From Burkholderia anthina (lineage in GTDB: Bacteria > Pseudomonadota > Gammaproteobacteria > Burkholderiales > Burkholderiaceae), in contig NZ_LNJP01000003.1 in assembly GCF_001547525.1 (NCBI RefSeq), forward strand, positions 1,178,001 to 1,242,000: a stretch of 64,000 nt of DNA, read 5' to 3'. Made by a program: the position numbers and the translations under genes. Below the pieces are notes generated by a model. It did not search any database and had not been told where the DNA came from. It saw only the letters and a program-made list of their open reading frames with translations. Positions 30,107 to 39,522 of the stretch are shown here, piece by piece (positions within the stretch are counted from its first letter, which is position 1; every line of letters begins with the position of its first letter).

Positions 30107-30363
30107 TAGGCAGCAGAAGAGAGGATTTGCCGGCCCGCCCCGTCGGCGAACCTGACGGCACGCGTCAAGCGGGTAGGCATCGACCTGCCCGACAAGCGTG
30201 CCCGCAAGCCTGCGATCGTGACCGGAAAAGGTTCGGAAAAGTCCGGTGCTTGCCAAGCGCTATTGGACAGGTCCGCAAGCCGTCTTGTCCGGATGGCCAA
30301 AAACGCGCGCGGCCGGACGATCGCCCCTACGACTTCACGCTCGCCACCTCACTGCTCGGCCGC

Positions 30364-31041
30364 ATGCGCGATCTGCTGAGCGGCAACGAAGGCACGGCGC
30401 TCGCCAATGCGGTCACGATCCTGACCGCGCTCGGCATTGCCGCACCCAGGGCCAGAAAGGGGCTTTTCGCCGTCCTCAAATGGCTGCGCGGGCGCGAGAT
30501 CACGCACGTGCGGATGAAGGACCACACCGCGGTGCTGCACGTCGATGGCGGCACACTCGAGATCGACCTGCCCGTGCTCACACTGCTGCGCGACGTCCGC
30601 GTTCGCCGCGCAACCGCGCAAGTGCTTGCGCCGCTCGCGCGCGAAGGCATCGAGATTTTCGCGGCGGGCACCGATACCGAGGTGTACGAGACGGTCGCCC
30701 GCAACGAGATCGCGTGGTTTCGCGCGCCCGAGCCAGCCGATGCGCTGCTGCTCGACGAGCATCGCAAGATGGCGTTCTCGATCGTGTCGCTCGCGTTCAA
30801 GGACGACAACAAGTGGCGGCTGTACGACGGCACGTCGACGATTCACGCGACGATCACCGATGCCGGCTTCCTGTCGCGCGTGAACAACAGCCAGATCAGT
30901 TTCAGCAAGGGCGACGTGCTCCTGTGCAATGTCCGTATGCAGCAGTGGCAAACTTCGGACGGCGCAAAAACCGAATACGACGTCACGGATGTCCTCGAAC
31001 ATCGCCCGGCGGGCCTGCAGATTCCGTTGTCGGGCCTCTGA
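30364..31041 (+). pseudogene. 5'-truncated conserved hypothetical protein
   Basis: The visible 225 residues (FAVLKWLRGR ... AFSIVSLAFKDDNKWRLYDG ... FSKGDVLLCNVRMQQ ... EYDVTDVLEHRPA) match the central and C-terminal parts of a conserved family of about 290 residues that I recognise from other bacteria but which has no known function. The N-terminal 60-70 residues of that family cannot be found in any frame between 30107 and 30363, where base composition also changes. The frame is open further upstream but reads as noise. I infer that the 5' end was lost or replaced; a shorter functional form starting at ATG 30364 is possible. Confidence 0.55.
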
Positions 31042-31083
31042 TCCACGTCGCCGCCCCGCGCCCGACGCAACTTCTCACCACTC

Positions 31084-31521
31084 ATGAAACCGGCGATCCA
31101 TCTGCGTGCCGCCTCGCGGGAAGACCTCGCCTTCCTGCTGACGCTCCGTCGACTCACGATGACCGAGCACCTGCAGCGCGTCGGCGCGCCGACCGACGAC
31201 GAAGCACACGACCAACGCATCCGCGCGAACTTCGACGACGCGATGATCGTCTGCGAAGGCGCCGACGCCATCGGCCTGCTGAAGGTGACGCGCGCGGCCG
31301 GCGAATGGCACGTCCATCAGATCCAGATCCTTCCCGCGTGCCAGGGTCGTGGCGTCGGCGCGGCCGTACTGAACGCATTGCTGACCGACGCGGCACGCGA
31401 GCGCGTATCCGTATCGCTGAGCGTGCTGCACGGCAACCCGGCGCGGCGGCTCTACGAACGGCTCGGCTTTCGCGTCGTATCGGAAACCGATACGAGCGCG
31501 AACATGATCCGGCACGCGTGA
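31084..31521 (+). CDS. GNAT-family N-acetyltransferase
   Basis: 145 residues, a single GNAT domain: IQILPACQGRGVGAAVLNAL is the acetyl-CoA-binding motif A (Q/R-x-x-G-x-G/A) and HGNPARRLYERLGFRVV is motif B. The substrate is not predictable; single-domain GNATs acetylate small amines, antibiotics or protein N-termini. It is 42 bp after the truncated gene and convergent with the parvulin gene. Confidence 0.83.
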   Translation: MKPAIHLRAASREDLAFLLTLRRLTMTEHLQRVGAPTDDEAHDQRIRANFDDAMIVCEGADAIGLLKVTRAAGEWHVHQIQILPACQGRGVGAAVLNALLTDAARERVSVSLSVLHGNPARRLYERLGFRVVSETDTSANMIRHA

Positions 31522-31552
31522 CGCGCATCGATGCAACCGCACCGCTTTTCCA

Positions 31553-32395
31553 TTACTGCGTGATCTTCGCGTCCTTCAGCAGGTTGCCGATCATCTGCGC
31601 ACTCGCCTTCTCGACCGCGATCGCCTGCAACTGCTGCTGAAGCGTCGGCTTCGCGGTCTCGAAAGCCGGCACCTGCGTCGGCCGCTTCGCATCCAGCTTC
31701 ACGATCGCGCGCACGCCATCGACGGGAATCGAATCCTTCGTCACCGCGCCGACGGGCAATTTCTCGAGCGCCTGCGCGACCGGCAGCGGCAACCCGGCCG
31801 TCTTGCCCGCCGCCGCCGGCGTGTTGAAGCTCACCCACGGCAGCTCGCCGCCGGTATCGCGGCTCGGCGCGACGCTGTACTGGCGCGCGAGCCCGTCGAA
31901 CGACTTGCCCGCTTTCAACTCGCTCAGCACGGTGGCCGCCGCGACCGGATCCTTGACGACGATCACGCGCGGCTTGTATTCGTTCTTGCCGAGCGCGGCG
32001 ACGAGCTCGTCGTAGCGCGCCTTGACCTGCTCGTCCGTCACGGGCTCCGGCTTCACGTTGTCGCGCAGGTACAGCTGCACCTCGGCCGTCACCTTCGCCT
32101 GCTGCATCGCCGCCTTGACCTCGGGCTTGTCCGCGTAGTTGGCCTTCTCGGCCGCCTGCTGCACCAGCACGCGCGTGATCAGCTGATTCTTGATCGCCTC
32201 GCGGATCTGCGGCGAATCGGCTTGCCCGGACGCGCGCAGCAGCGTATCGACGTCGGCCTGCGTGATCGGCGTGCCGTTGACGGTCGCGACGGTCGCCGCG
32301 CCCGCCGCCGTTTCCGCGTGGACGGGGCCCGTCAGCGCGCCGGCCAGCGCAGCGATCAGCAACAGGCGGTTCGGTGTCGTTTTCATTTTCGTCAT
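31553..32395 (-). CDS. Periplasmic peptidyl-prolyl isomerase, parvulin (PpiC/SurA) type
   Basis: About 280 residues. The signal peptide ends near TGPVHAET; a SurA_N-like helical part (VNGTPITQADVDTLL, IKNQLITRVLVQQAAEKA) precedes a parvulin rotamase domain around residues 140-235 (KPRVIVVKDPVAAATVLSEL, FDGLARQYSVAPSRDTGGEL, LPVGAVTKDSIPVDG). It isomerises prolyl bonds and chaperones outer-membrane proteins. Start at ATG 32395; ATG 32386 (MKTTPNRLL) is also possible. Confidence 0.85.
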   Translation of the reverse strand: MTKMKTTPNRLLLIAALAGALTGPVHAETAAGAATVATVNGTPITQADVDTLLRASGQADSPQIREAIKNQLITRVLVQQAAEKANYADKPEVKAAMQQAKVTAEVQLYLRDNVKPEPVTDEQVKARYDELVAALGKNEYKPRVIVVKDPVAAATVLSELKAGKSFDGLARQYSVAPSRDTGGELPWVSFNTPAAAGKTAGLPLPVAQALEKLPVGAVTKDSIPVDGVRAIVKLDAKRPTQVPAFETAKPTLQQQLQAIAVEKASAQMIGNLLKDAKITQ

Positions 32396-32737
32396 GTCGT
32401 CACTTCGGCTCAAAAATCGCGGCATCGGGCTGCCGCGCAAGTTCACCGGCGCGGCAATGTGCCGGCGCAACCGGTCGGTCGATTCGGTTCATCGTCGTGT
32501 GCACGCGCACTCCCGCCGGTGCCGCCGCTATTGTGCCCGGATCGGGCTTTCCGCGCCGTGTGGTTGGGAACGACCGCCCGGCGGGCGGTGAGGCGCGCGT
32601 TGCGCACGCCGCTCATTACGCACGCGCGATGCGGAAATTGCGTGGAAGCACGATTGACGTCCGGCGACACGCGGTGAATCCCGTCGTTGCCGCGCGGGCA
32701 TGGCCGACGGACCGCGGCCGCGCACGCGTGATCGATG
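32396..32737. other. Intergenic region without a recognised gene
   Basis: A 342-bp gap between the parvulin start and the beta-propeller stop. The only structure I see is a strong GC hairpin near 32571-32587 (ACCGCCCGGCGGGCGGT) without a T-run, possibly the end signal of the propeller transcript. Confidence 0.4.
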
Positions 32738-34672
32738 TCATGGCGTCCACCGGTACACGGTGATGCTGTTCCCCTTCACGTTGTTCTTCATCACCACGTA
32801 CTCGCCGTTCGACCGGCGGTACGCGCGAATGCTGTACATCGCATCGATCGCGCTGCTGGTATCAACGGTCGCGGGGCTCGCGTTCACCAGCGTCGTGTCG
32901 AGGCTTCCCGTGGTCAGGTTGAACGCGTCGACGTTCGGCCAAAGCGGCCCGCTGCTGCTGAACCAGTAGCCGACGAACAGATGGTTGCCCGCCGCGTCGA
33001 TCGATTTCGCGCCGCTGTGCGGCAGCGTGATCACCGGGTCGGGCTTCGTCGTGTTGCCCGCGCGCCAGCCGTGATACACCTCGATGCGCGTGCCGATCGA
33101 CGTCCAGTCGTTGCTGCCGAGCGCGCCCTGCGCGAGCACCATCGTGTCGCTGTCCGCGAGATAGACGATGCGCGTGAGCGGCTGGATGCTGGCCGGAATG
33201 CGGGTCGCGACGCCGGGCCCCCACGACGGCTTGCCGTTCGCGTCGAAGCCGGTCAGCGGGTAATGCGTGATCGCGCCGGTCTTGTCGAGGCCTGCCCATA
33301 CGCCACCCTGGCTGTCGAGGCTGAAGCCGCCCGTCACGCGCTGCGTCGTGTTGAACGCAGGGCCGGGAAGCGAGCCGTCCGGAATCGCGACGTAACCGTT
33401 CGCCGCGTTGAAATGATAGAAGTAGAAGACCGGCGGGTTCTGGCCGGCCGCGACGAGAATCCGGTTCGCGCCGACCGACGTGAGCAGCCCGAAGTGTTCG
33501 TCGCGCTGCGTGTCGCTCATGTTGATGCGCGGGTCCGACGGATACGTGAACGGGTCGACGGTGTTCGCGACGAACTTGCCGCCTGCGCGGCCGCTGTAGA
33601 TGTGCGTGCCGCCGTAAAACAGCGCGCCGTCCGTGACCGGGTCCGGCGCGGCGATGCCTTCGAAGTTCAGCGACTGCAGTGTCCAGCGCAGGCTGCCGGT
33701 GCTGCTGTACGCGTGAATGTCGGTCGCGCCGTTGCGGCCGAGATCCCAGCTCCCGCCCCACGGATTGTTGAGCACATAGAGATTGCCGCCGGTGTCCTTG
33801 CCGATCCCGACGATGCGCGTGAAGCGTTGCGGGCCGACCTGCCCCTTGATGCCCGTCGTCGTGTCGAGATAGCCGCCGCGCACGCCGAACGTACCGACGA
33901 GCGCCGGCCGGCCCGAGATCGAATAACGCTTGATGTTCTGGTCCGGGCCTTCGTCGCCCACCAGCAATTGCCCGGCCGCCGCGTCGACATACAGCGCCGA
34001 CGGCTGCGAGCCGGCCGGCATGCGGATCGTGTTCAGCAGCGCGCCGGCCGGGCTGAAGCCGACGATCGAGCCGGCACGCTTCTGCGCGACCCACACGTTG
34101 CCCGCGCCGTCCACCGCGAGCGCGCCCGGCGCCGACACGCCGATGTCGCGCTGCCACACGCCATCGGTCGTGAACACGCGCACGCGATTGCCGTAGAAAT
34201 CGCTCGCATACAACAGCGACCCGGCCGTCGCGAGCCCGGTGACGACGTCGATGCGCGGCTGGTTGGTCGCCGCGCTGATCTGGATCACGCGGTCGCGATA
34301 CTTCGTCGCGCGGCTGTAGCGCCCCACCGCGCCGCTGCCGTAGGTCTTGCCGGGCTGCAGCGCGACGAACAGCGACGTCGCGTTGCCCGTGATCGCGCTG
34401 CCCTGGAATTCCGAATGCGCGCCGATCGAGCCGATGCTCTTGCCGTTCTGGTAGATCGCGACGCCACCTTCGTCCTCGTCCCACATCGACGCCGTGTAGA
34501 TCACGCCTTCGGGCGCGACCCACATCGCGCGCGCCACGTTGCCGACGTGCGCCGCGAGCGTGCCGTACGTGTTCGCGATCCAGTCGGTCGTGTTGGCTGC
34601 ATGCGCGGCGGATGCACATGCGGCGATCGCCGCGGCAACAAGCGCGGCCCGGATTCGTTGTCTGGCGACCAT
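32738..34672 (-). CDS. Secreted NHL/beta-propeller protein
   Basis: 644 residues. The signal peptide (MVARQRIRAALVAAAIAACA) is cleaved near AAHAAN. The mature protein repeats blade-like strings: GSLLYASDFYGNRVRVF, PGALAVDGAGNVWVAQKRAG, PSALYVDAAAGQLLVGDEG, GGFSLDSQGGVWAGLDKTG and SIDAAGNHLFVGYW, as in NHL/SMP-30-like propellers. No catalytic residues stand out, so it may be a binding or structural protein in the periplasm or outside the cell. It is transcribed alone. ATG at 34702 would add ten residues before the signal sequence. Confidence 0.72.
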   Translation of the reverse strand: MVARQRIRAALVAAAIAACASAAHAANTTDWIANTYGTLAAHVGNVARAMWVAPEGVIYTASMWDEDEGGVAIYQNGKSIGSIGAHSEFQGSAITGNATSLFVALQPGKTYGSGAVGRYSRATKYRDRVIQISAATNQPRIDVVTGLATAGSLLYASDFYGNRVRVFTTDGVWQRDIGVSAPGALAVDGAGNVWVAQKRAGSIVGFSPAGALLNTIRMPAGSQPSALYVDAAAGQLLVGDEGPDQNIKRYSISGRPALVGTFGVRGGYLDTTTGIKGQVGPQRFTRIVGIGKDTGGNLYVLNNPWGGSWDLGRNGATDIHAYSSTGSLRWTLQSLNFEGIAAPDPVTDGALFYGGTHIYSGRAGGKFVANTVDPFTYPSDPRINMSDTQRDEHFGLLTSVGANRILVAAGQNPPVFYFYHFNAANGYVAIPDGSLPGPAFNTTQRVTGGFSLDSQGGVWAGLDKTGAITHYPLTGFDANGKPSWGPGVATRIPASIQPLTRIVYLADSDTMVLAQGALGSNDWTSIGTRIEVYHGWRAGNTTKPDPVITLPHSGAKSIDAAGNHLFVGYWFSSSGPLWPNVDAFNLTTGSLDTTLVNASPATVDTSSAIDAMYSIRAYRRSNGEYVVMKNNVKGNSITVYRWTP

Positions 34673-35128
34673 GACGGAGGCTCTCCTGAATGAGACAAAC
34701 ATTCACATGAAGGATCGGCCGGCCAGATGGCTTGAAGTCCGCGAGATGTAAATTCTTCCCTGAATCATCCGGCGCAGTCGGTATGACGTACGGCATGCGT
34801 TCGATAATGCGCAGGGCGAGAATAGCGTTATATAAATCGAAAAAAATTGCGAATCGCCCGCGCTTGCGGCGAGCGCGGCTTCGCGTCAGTAAATGGTCAC
34901 TTACGCGCCGGATCGGAAATGGAGAAAATCAGGCATTCGCCGCCGGGAATATCGCCGGGGATTCAACGACGATAGATTGAAACGGCGAATGCCATTTCGG
35001 CAGTATCGGGAAAAATCCACTGTCCCCAAATGAAAACGCCGGCCTGAATCCGTGTCGAATCCAGGCCGGCGAATATCATTTGCTGCGGGTCAGGCAATGC
35101 AGCGTTTGCGCCACCGCATTGCCGTGCG
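34673..35128. other. Intergenic region, AT-rich promoter patch
   Basis: 456 bp. The stretch 34810-34850 (GTTATATAAATCGAAAAA and neighbours) is much more AT-rich than its surroundings and probably holds the promoter of the propeller gene on the minus strand. The symporter terminator is at 35037-35071. No gene is supported here. Confidence 0.45.
35037..35071 (-). terminator. Rho-independent terminator of the symporter gene
   Basis: Stem CGCCGGCCTG / CAGGCCGGCG (10 bp) with a 15-nt loop, followed on the minus strand by TTTTCATTT. It lies about 60 bp after the symporter stop codon. Confidence 0.75.
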
Positions 35129-36427
35129 TCAAGCCGACGTTTCCCTCACCTTCACCTCGGCGACGCGCGCGCCGTCCGGATCGTCGCCATCGCGCGGCGC
35201 GTCGAGCTGCCCTTCCCATTTCGCGACCACGGCCGCGGCGATCGAGTTGCCGACGGCGTTGGTGGCCGAGCGCCCCATGTCGAGGAACATGTCGACGCCC
35301 ATGATCAGCAGCAAGCCGGCTTCGGGCAGGTTGAACTGATTGAGCGTCGCCGCGATCACGACGAGCGACGCGCGCGGCACGCCGGCCATCCCCTTCGACG
35401 TCACCATCAGCATCAGCAGCATCGTGATCTGCGTGCCGAGCGGCAGATGGATGCCGTACACCTGCGCGATGAACAGCACCGCGAACGTGCAATACATCAT
35501 CGAGCCGTCGAGGTTGAACGAATAGCCGATCGGCAGCACGAAGCTCGAGATCTTGCGGTTCACGCCGAAGCGGTCGAGCGCGTCCAGCAGCTTCGGATAT
35601 GCGGCCTCGGAGCTGGCCGTCGCGAACGACAGCAGGAACGGCTCGCGGATCAGCCGGAGCAGCGTGAACGCGCGCTTGCCGAGGAACGTCACGCCGGCGA
35701 GCGTCAGCACGGCCCACAGCAGCGCGAGCGCCAGATAGAAGCTCGCCATGAACTTCGCGAACGTGAGCAGGATGCCGAGCCCTTCGGTCGTGATCGTCGA
35801 CGCGAGCGCCGCGAACACCGCAACGGGCGCGAACCACATCACCGTGCCCGTCACCTTCAGCATCACCTGCGCGAGATCGTCGATCACGGCGGTCAGGCGC
35901 TTGCCCGCCTCGCCGAGCGCGGACAGCGCGGAGCCGAAGAAGATCGAGAACACGACGATCTGCAGGATTTCGTTGTTCGCCATCGCCTCGGCAATCGACT
36001 TCGGCACCAGGTGCACGACGAAATCCTTCAGCGTGAACGCGCCCGTCTTCAGGTTGAGCGCCGCATCGGATGCCGGAAGCGGCAGGCTCAGGTGGCTGCC
36101 GGGCTGCAGGATCGTCGCGGTCAGCAGGCCGAGCAGCAGCGACGTGAACGACGCGATGAAGAACCAGCCGAACGCCTTGACGCCCACGCGGCCCACCGCG
36201 CTGCCGTCGCCCATCTGCGCGATGCCGACGGTCAGCGTCGCGAACACCAGCGGCGCGATGATCATCTTGATCAGGCGCAGGAACACATCGGACAGCAACG
36301 ACACGTACCCGGCGACCTCCTTCGCCATCTTCGGGTCGGGAAACGCGCTATGGCAGGCGTAACCCACGGCGATACCCAGCATCATCGCGACGACGATGTA
36401 CCTGGTGATGTTGTGCTTCTTCTTCAT
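35129..36427 (-). CDS. Dicarboxylate/amino acid:cation symporter (DAACS family)
   Basis: 432 residues, eight helices plus two re-entrant loops. Family motifs are clear: VFLRLIKMIIAPLVFATL, the serine-rich loop SFATASSEAAYPKLLDALD, GYSFNLDGSMMYCTFAVLFI and a GVDMFLDMGRSATNAVGN helix with the sodium/substrate-binding Asp and Asn. These proteins (DctA, GltP, GltT) import C4-dicarboxylates or Glu/Asp with protons or sodium. The substrate cannot be chosen from sequence alone. Confidence 0.87.
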   Translation of the reverse strand: MKKKHNITRYIVVAMMLGIAVGYACHSAFPDPKMAKEVAGYVSLLSDVFLRLIKMIIAPLVFATLTVGIAQMGDGSAVGRVGVKAFGWFFIASFTSLLLGLLTATILQPGSHLSLPLPASDAALNLKTGAFTLKDFVVHLVPKSIAEAMANNEILQIVVFSIFFGSALSALGEAGKRLTAVIDDLAQVMLKVTGTVMWFAPVAVFAALASTITTEGLGILLTFAKFMASFYLALALLWAVLTLAGVTFLGKRAFTLLRLIREPFLLSFATASSEAAYPKLLDALDRFGVNRKISSFVLPIGYSFNLDGSMMYCTFAVLFIAQVYGIHLPLGTQITMLLMLMVTSKGMAGVPRASLVVIAATLNQFNLPEAGLLLIMGVDMFLDMGRSATNAVGNSIAAAVVAKWEGQLDAPRDGDDPDGARVAEVKVRETSA

Positions 36428-36921
36428 TAGTAATCCAAATCACAAAGCGTATGTTGCTAACGGCTGGCACAGCTTCCGCGTCCGGCTGCGAATCGAAACC
36501 CACGTCTCACTGGGTGCGACCTGCCCGCCATCGGCGCTCGCCATGGCGGACAGGGGGGGCATTCTAACGCAAATGGCTCGCCGGCTTTCAAATCTGAAAG
36601 CGGCACGGGTTGATCTGCGTCCTGAACCCGCCGGGAAAGGGACGCCTGCCACGCCCGGCCCGCCGGAAATCGTCACGCAGGCAGCGACACGATCAAGCGA
36701 TCGCGACACATTCTCACAAACCTGCGCAGACCTCGACACTACGGCACGTAAACGGTCTGTAATATTTGGAAATGATTCGCGTTGACAATGTGCATCGACG
36801 TCAACGCGCAATTCCGAGCCGGAAATGCGGCACCGCGTTCGCGCCATGGTTTCCATCAGGCCGAGTTATTCATTTCGTCAGTATTCCTTGAAATGAAGGA
36901 TCGGGAAAAAGCGGCATCGTG
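36428..36921. promoter_or_regulatory. Divergent promoter region with a 9-bp inverted repeat
   Basis: 494 bp between the divergent symporter and glycosyltransferase genes. At 36778-36808 CGCGTTGAC and GTCAACGCG form a perfect inverted repeat with a 13-bp spacer, about 113 bp before the glycosyltransferase start. The left arm contains TTGAC, usable as a -35 box. I see no gene in the gap. Confidence 0.45.
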
Positions 36922-38076
36922 ATGAACATTCTTTACACTAATTTCCACGGCGACTATGGCGGCGGACAGGACACCTACGTCCGCGATCTCGCCGTCGCGA
37001 TGAGCCGTCATCACCGCGTGACCGTCGCGTCGCCGGAAGGCAGCCGCTTGTCGCGACTGCTGAAGGACACTCCCGACGTGGCCATCTTCGACATGGAATT
37101 CAAGCCGCGCTGGAACCGGCTGTGCCGGGAGATTCTCCGGCTGCGCCAGCGGATCGCCGCCGAACGCTTCGATGTCATCCACGTGAACGGGTCCGCCGAT
37201 CACCGGCAGGTCATGCTCGCGCTGCTCGGTTGCCGATATCGGCCCGCGGTCGTGCTGACCAAGCACAACACCTATCGCGCCGACAGCTTCGGCAACCTGC
37301 TGCGCGCGCGGCTGGCCACCGACCACACGATCGCGGTCAGCGACTACGTCGCGAGCATGCTCGCGCTGCGCTCGCCATACGGAAACGTCACGGTCGTCAA
37401 GCACGGCGTGCGCCGGCCCGCTGCCGAACGACTCGCGGCCGACGAGATCCGCCGCCGCAAGATCGCGCTGTTCGGCGCGTCCGGCGCGGATGCGATCGTG
37501 CTGGGCAGCAGCGCCGGCACCGCGCCAGAAAAAGGCTGGATGGACCTGATCGCCGCACTCGGCCGCCTGCCCGAAACCGAACGCGAGCGGTTTCGCGTGC
37601 TGCTGGTCGGCGCGGAGCCATCCGGCGAACAGCGCGAGCAGCTCGCGCGGCACGGCATGGCGTCGCGTACTGCGTTCACCGGGCGACTCGACGATGTGCG
37701 GGCGCCGTTCTCGATCATCGACGTGTCGTTCGTGCTGTCGTATCACGAGAGCCTGTCGTATGCGTGCCGCGAAGCGATGTCGCTCGGCTGCCCCGCGATC
37801 GTGACGCGTGTGGGCGGGCTGCCCGAGAACGTCGAGCCGGGCGTGGACGGCTGGGTCGTCCCGCCACGCGAGCCCGCGGCGATCGAAGCGATCCTGCGCA
37901 CGATCGCGGAGGATCCGGGCCGCGTCCGCGCGATGGGACGCAGCGCGCGGCTGAAAGGCAAGCGAGAGTTCTCGTTCGACGCGTTCGTCGACGCGACCTT
38001 GTCCATTTATCAGCAATCGGTTCGACACAACTCCTCCCGCCGGGTGACCTCGTTGAGATCCGCGAAATGGCAATGA
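36922..38076 (+). CDS. Glycosyltransferase family 4 protein
   Basis: 384 residues with the GT-B fold. The N-terminal NFHGDYGGGQDTYVRDLAVA is the acceptor-side glycine loop; TAPEKGWMDLIAALGRL and the YHESLSYACREAMSLGCPAI motif (E-x7-E nucleotide-sugar site) mark the C-terminal domain. It transfers a sugar to a surface glycan or lipid carrier. The start is ATG 36922, or GTG 36919 directly before it. It is first in a three-gene unit with a methyltransferase-like and a deacetylase gene, overlapping the next gene by 10 bases. Confidence 0.85.
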   Translation: MNILYTNFHGDYGGGQDTYVRDLAVAMSRHHRVTVASPEGSRLSRLLKDTPDVAIFDMEFKPRWNRLCREILRLRQRIAAERFDVIHVNGSADHRQVMLALLGCRYRPAVVLTKHNTYRADSFGNLLRARLATDHTIAVSDYVASMLALRSPYGNVTVVKHGVRRPAAERLAADEIRRRKIALFGASGADAIVLGSSAGTAPEKGWMDLIAALGRLPETERERFRVLLVGAEPSGEQREQLARHGMASRTAFTGRLDDVRAPFSIIDVSFVLSYHESLSYACREAMSLGCPAIVTRVGGLPENVEPGVDGWVVPPREPAAIEAILRTIAEDPGRVRAMGRSARLKGKREFSFDAFVDATLSIYQQSVRHNSSRRVTSLRSAKWQ

Positions 38077-38633
38077 ATATCTGGAAGAAGTACTGGGACC
38101 TGCGCACGCAGGAGTGTCCGTGCGACGTGCACTTCGTCGAGTGGCTGGAATCCGTGCGCCTCAAGGGCATCCGCATCTATCACTTCGGTACCGGCGGCCA
38201 CCACCATGTCGGCGTCGAATGCGCGCGGCCGCATCTGAACAACACCGTCTTCGGCGTGACGGCATCGCCGAAGGAATACAAGTCGTACGTCGATCTCGTC
38301 ACGCGGCAGCCCGAGGTGAGCAAGACCTACCTCGCGTATTTCGGCGACATCTATACGAGCAATTCGAGCCTGCTGCCGACGTTCGACGCCGTCACGCTGT
38401 TTCATCTGTGCGAGTTCCGCGACGAAGCGAACAGCCGCTACGGCGCGAAGACCGACGAGGAGGTGCTCGATCTGTTCGCGCGCCATACCGCGCCCAATGG
38501 CCATCTGCTGTTCTACAAGGGCTCGTCGGCCTACCGGAAGGCCGAGCCGATCATCACGCGGTGGGCCGCGCATGCCGATTTCGCCGAGATCGGCGACTTC
38601 AAGACCCTGCGGATTTTCCGCAAGGCCGCGTAA
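38067..38633 (+). CDS. SAM-methyltransferase-like protein, surface-glycan cluster
   Basis: 188 residues. GIRIYHFGTGGHHHVGVECA resembles the glycine-rich motif I of class I methyltransferases, with an acidic turn FDAVTLFHLCEFRDE and a late strand HLLFYKGSSAY. The motif I region is degenerate (FGTGGHHHVG), so catalysis is uncertain. I do not recognise a named family. It is translationally coupled to the glycosyltransferase and probably modifies the same glycan. Confidence 0.55.
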   Translation: MAMNIWKKYWDLRTQECPCDVHFVEWLESVRLKGIRIYHFGTGGHHHVGVECARPHLNNTVFGVTASPKEYKSYVDLVTRQPEVSKTYLAYFGDIYTSNSSLLPTFDAVTLFHLCEFRDEANSRYGAKTDEEVLDLFARHTAPNGHLLFYKGSSAYRKAEPIITRWAAHADFAEIGDFKTLRIFRKAA

Positions 38634-38656
38634 TCCCGCTTTCCTGCGATCCGCCG

Positions 38657-39391
38657 ATGCTTGCGCGCACCCCACGCTATCCGATCCTGATGTATCACCA
38701 GATCCGCCCGCTCCCGCCGCCGACCGACCGGCTGCGCAGCCTGAGCGTCGCGCCCGACGCGTTCCGCCGCCAGATGACCTTGTTCAGGCGGCTCGGCTAC
38801 CGCGGGTTGAGCGTGCGCGAACTGCAGCCGTACCTGCGCGGCGAACGGCAGGGCAAGGTCTTCGGCATCTCGTTCGACGACGGCTTTCTCAACGTGCTGA
38901 CGCATGCGATGCCCGTGCTCGACGCGCTCGGGTTCACCGCGACCTGCTATTTCGTCGCCGGCCGGTTCGGCGGCGCGAACGACTGGGACGCGGGCGCGCC
39001 GACCACGCGCTCGCCGCTGATGACCTGCGAGGACATGCTCGCGTGGCGCGATCACGGCCATGAAATCGGCTCGCATACGCTCGATCACGTCGCGCTGTCG
39101 TATGTGCCGGCGCCTGTCTCGGCGTTTCAATTGACCGAATCGAAGCGGCAACTCGAAATGCTGAGCGGGCAATGCGTCGAATCGTTCTGTTATCCGTACG
39201 GCGATCTCGATGCACGCGTGCGCGATCAGGTCATCTCTGCCGGGTACGGCAACGCGACGACGACCCGGCGCGGATGCGCCGGTGCGGCCGACGATCCGTT
39301 TCTGTTGCCGCGCATCCCGGTGGCGGGCGGGGTCGGGGCCGTGAGGCTGTGGTTCAAGTGCATGAAGGGGCGAATGGCGGGTTGCCGATAA
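38657..39391 (+). CDS. Polysaccharide deacetylase (CE4/NodB family)
   Basis: 244 residues. YPILMYHQIRP opens the fold, GISFDDGFLNVL holds the catalytic and metal-binding aspartates, and EIGSHTLDHVALS carries the metal-binding histidines (H-x3-H). SFCYPYGDLD is the third CE4 motif. These enzymes remove N-acetyl groups from polymers of GlcNAc-like sugars. No signal peptide is seen, which suggests action on a cytosolic or lipid-linked intermediate made by the two genes upstream. Confidence 0.85.
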   Translation: MLARTPRYPILMYHQIRPLPPPTDRLRSLSVAPDAFRRQMTLFRRLGYRGLSVRELQPYLRGERQGKVFGISFDDGFLNVLTHAMPVLDALGFTATCYFVAGRFGGANDWDAGAPTTRSPLMTCEDMLAWRDHGHEIGSHTLDHVALSYVPAPVSAFQLTESKRQLEMLSGQCVESFCYPYGDLDARVRDQVISAGYGNATTTRRGCAGAADDPFLLPRIPVAGGVGAVRLWFKCMKGRMAGCR

Positions 39392-39522
39392 GCGCTTGAG
39401 CAGATCGACTGGACGGGCCGGTCTCACCCCGATCCAATCCCGTCTCCTTCGGTGACTCAATTTCCGACCGATTGCAGATCAATGACAAGTATCTTGATCG
39501 GTTGCCGGCCCTGCTCGAGGCA

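Noticed and set aside
34732-34980. An 82-codon plus-strand frame in the AT-rich gap before the symporter
   Set aside because: Basic, low-complexity translation with no ribosome-binding site; the region reads as a promoter.
36396-36785. A 129-codon plus-strand frame between the symporter and the glycosyltransferase
   Set aside because: No start signal, no family motif, and it overlaps the symporter start region and the inverted repeat that look regulatory.
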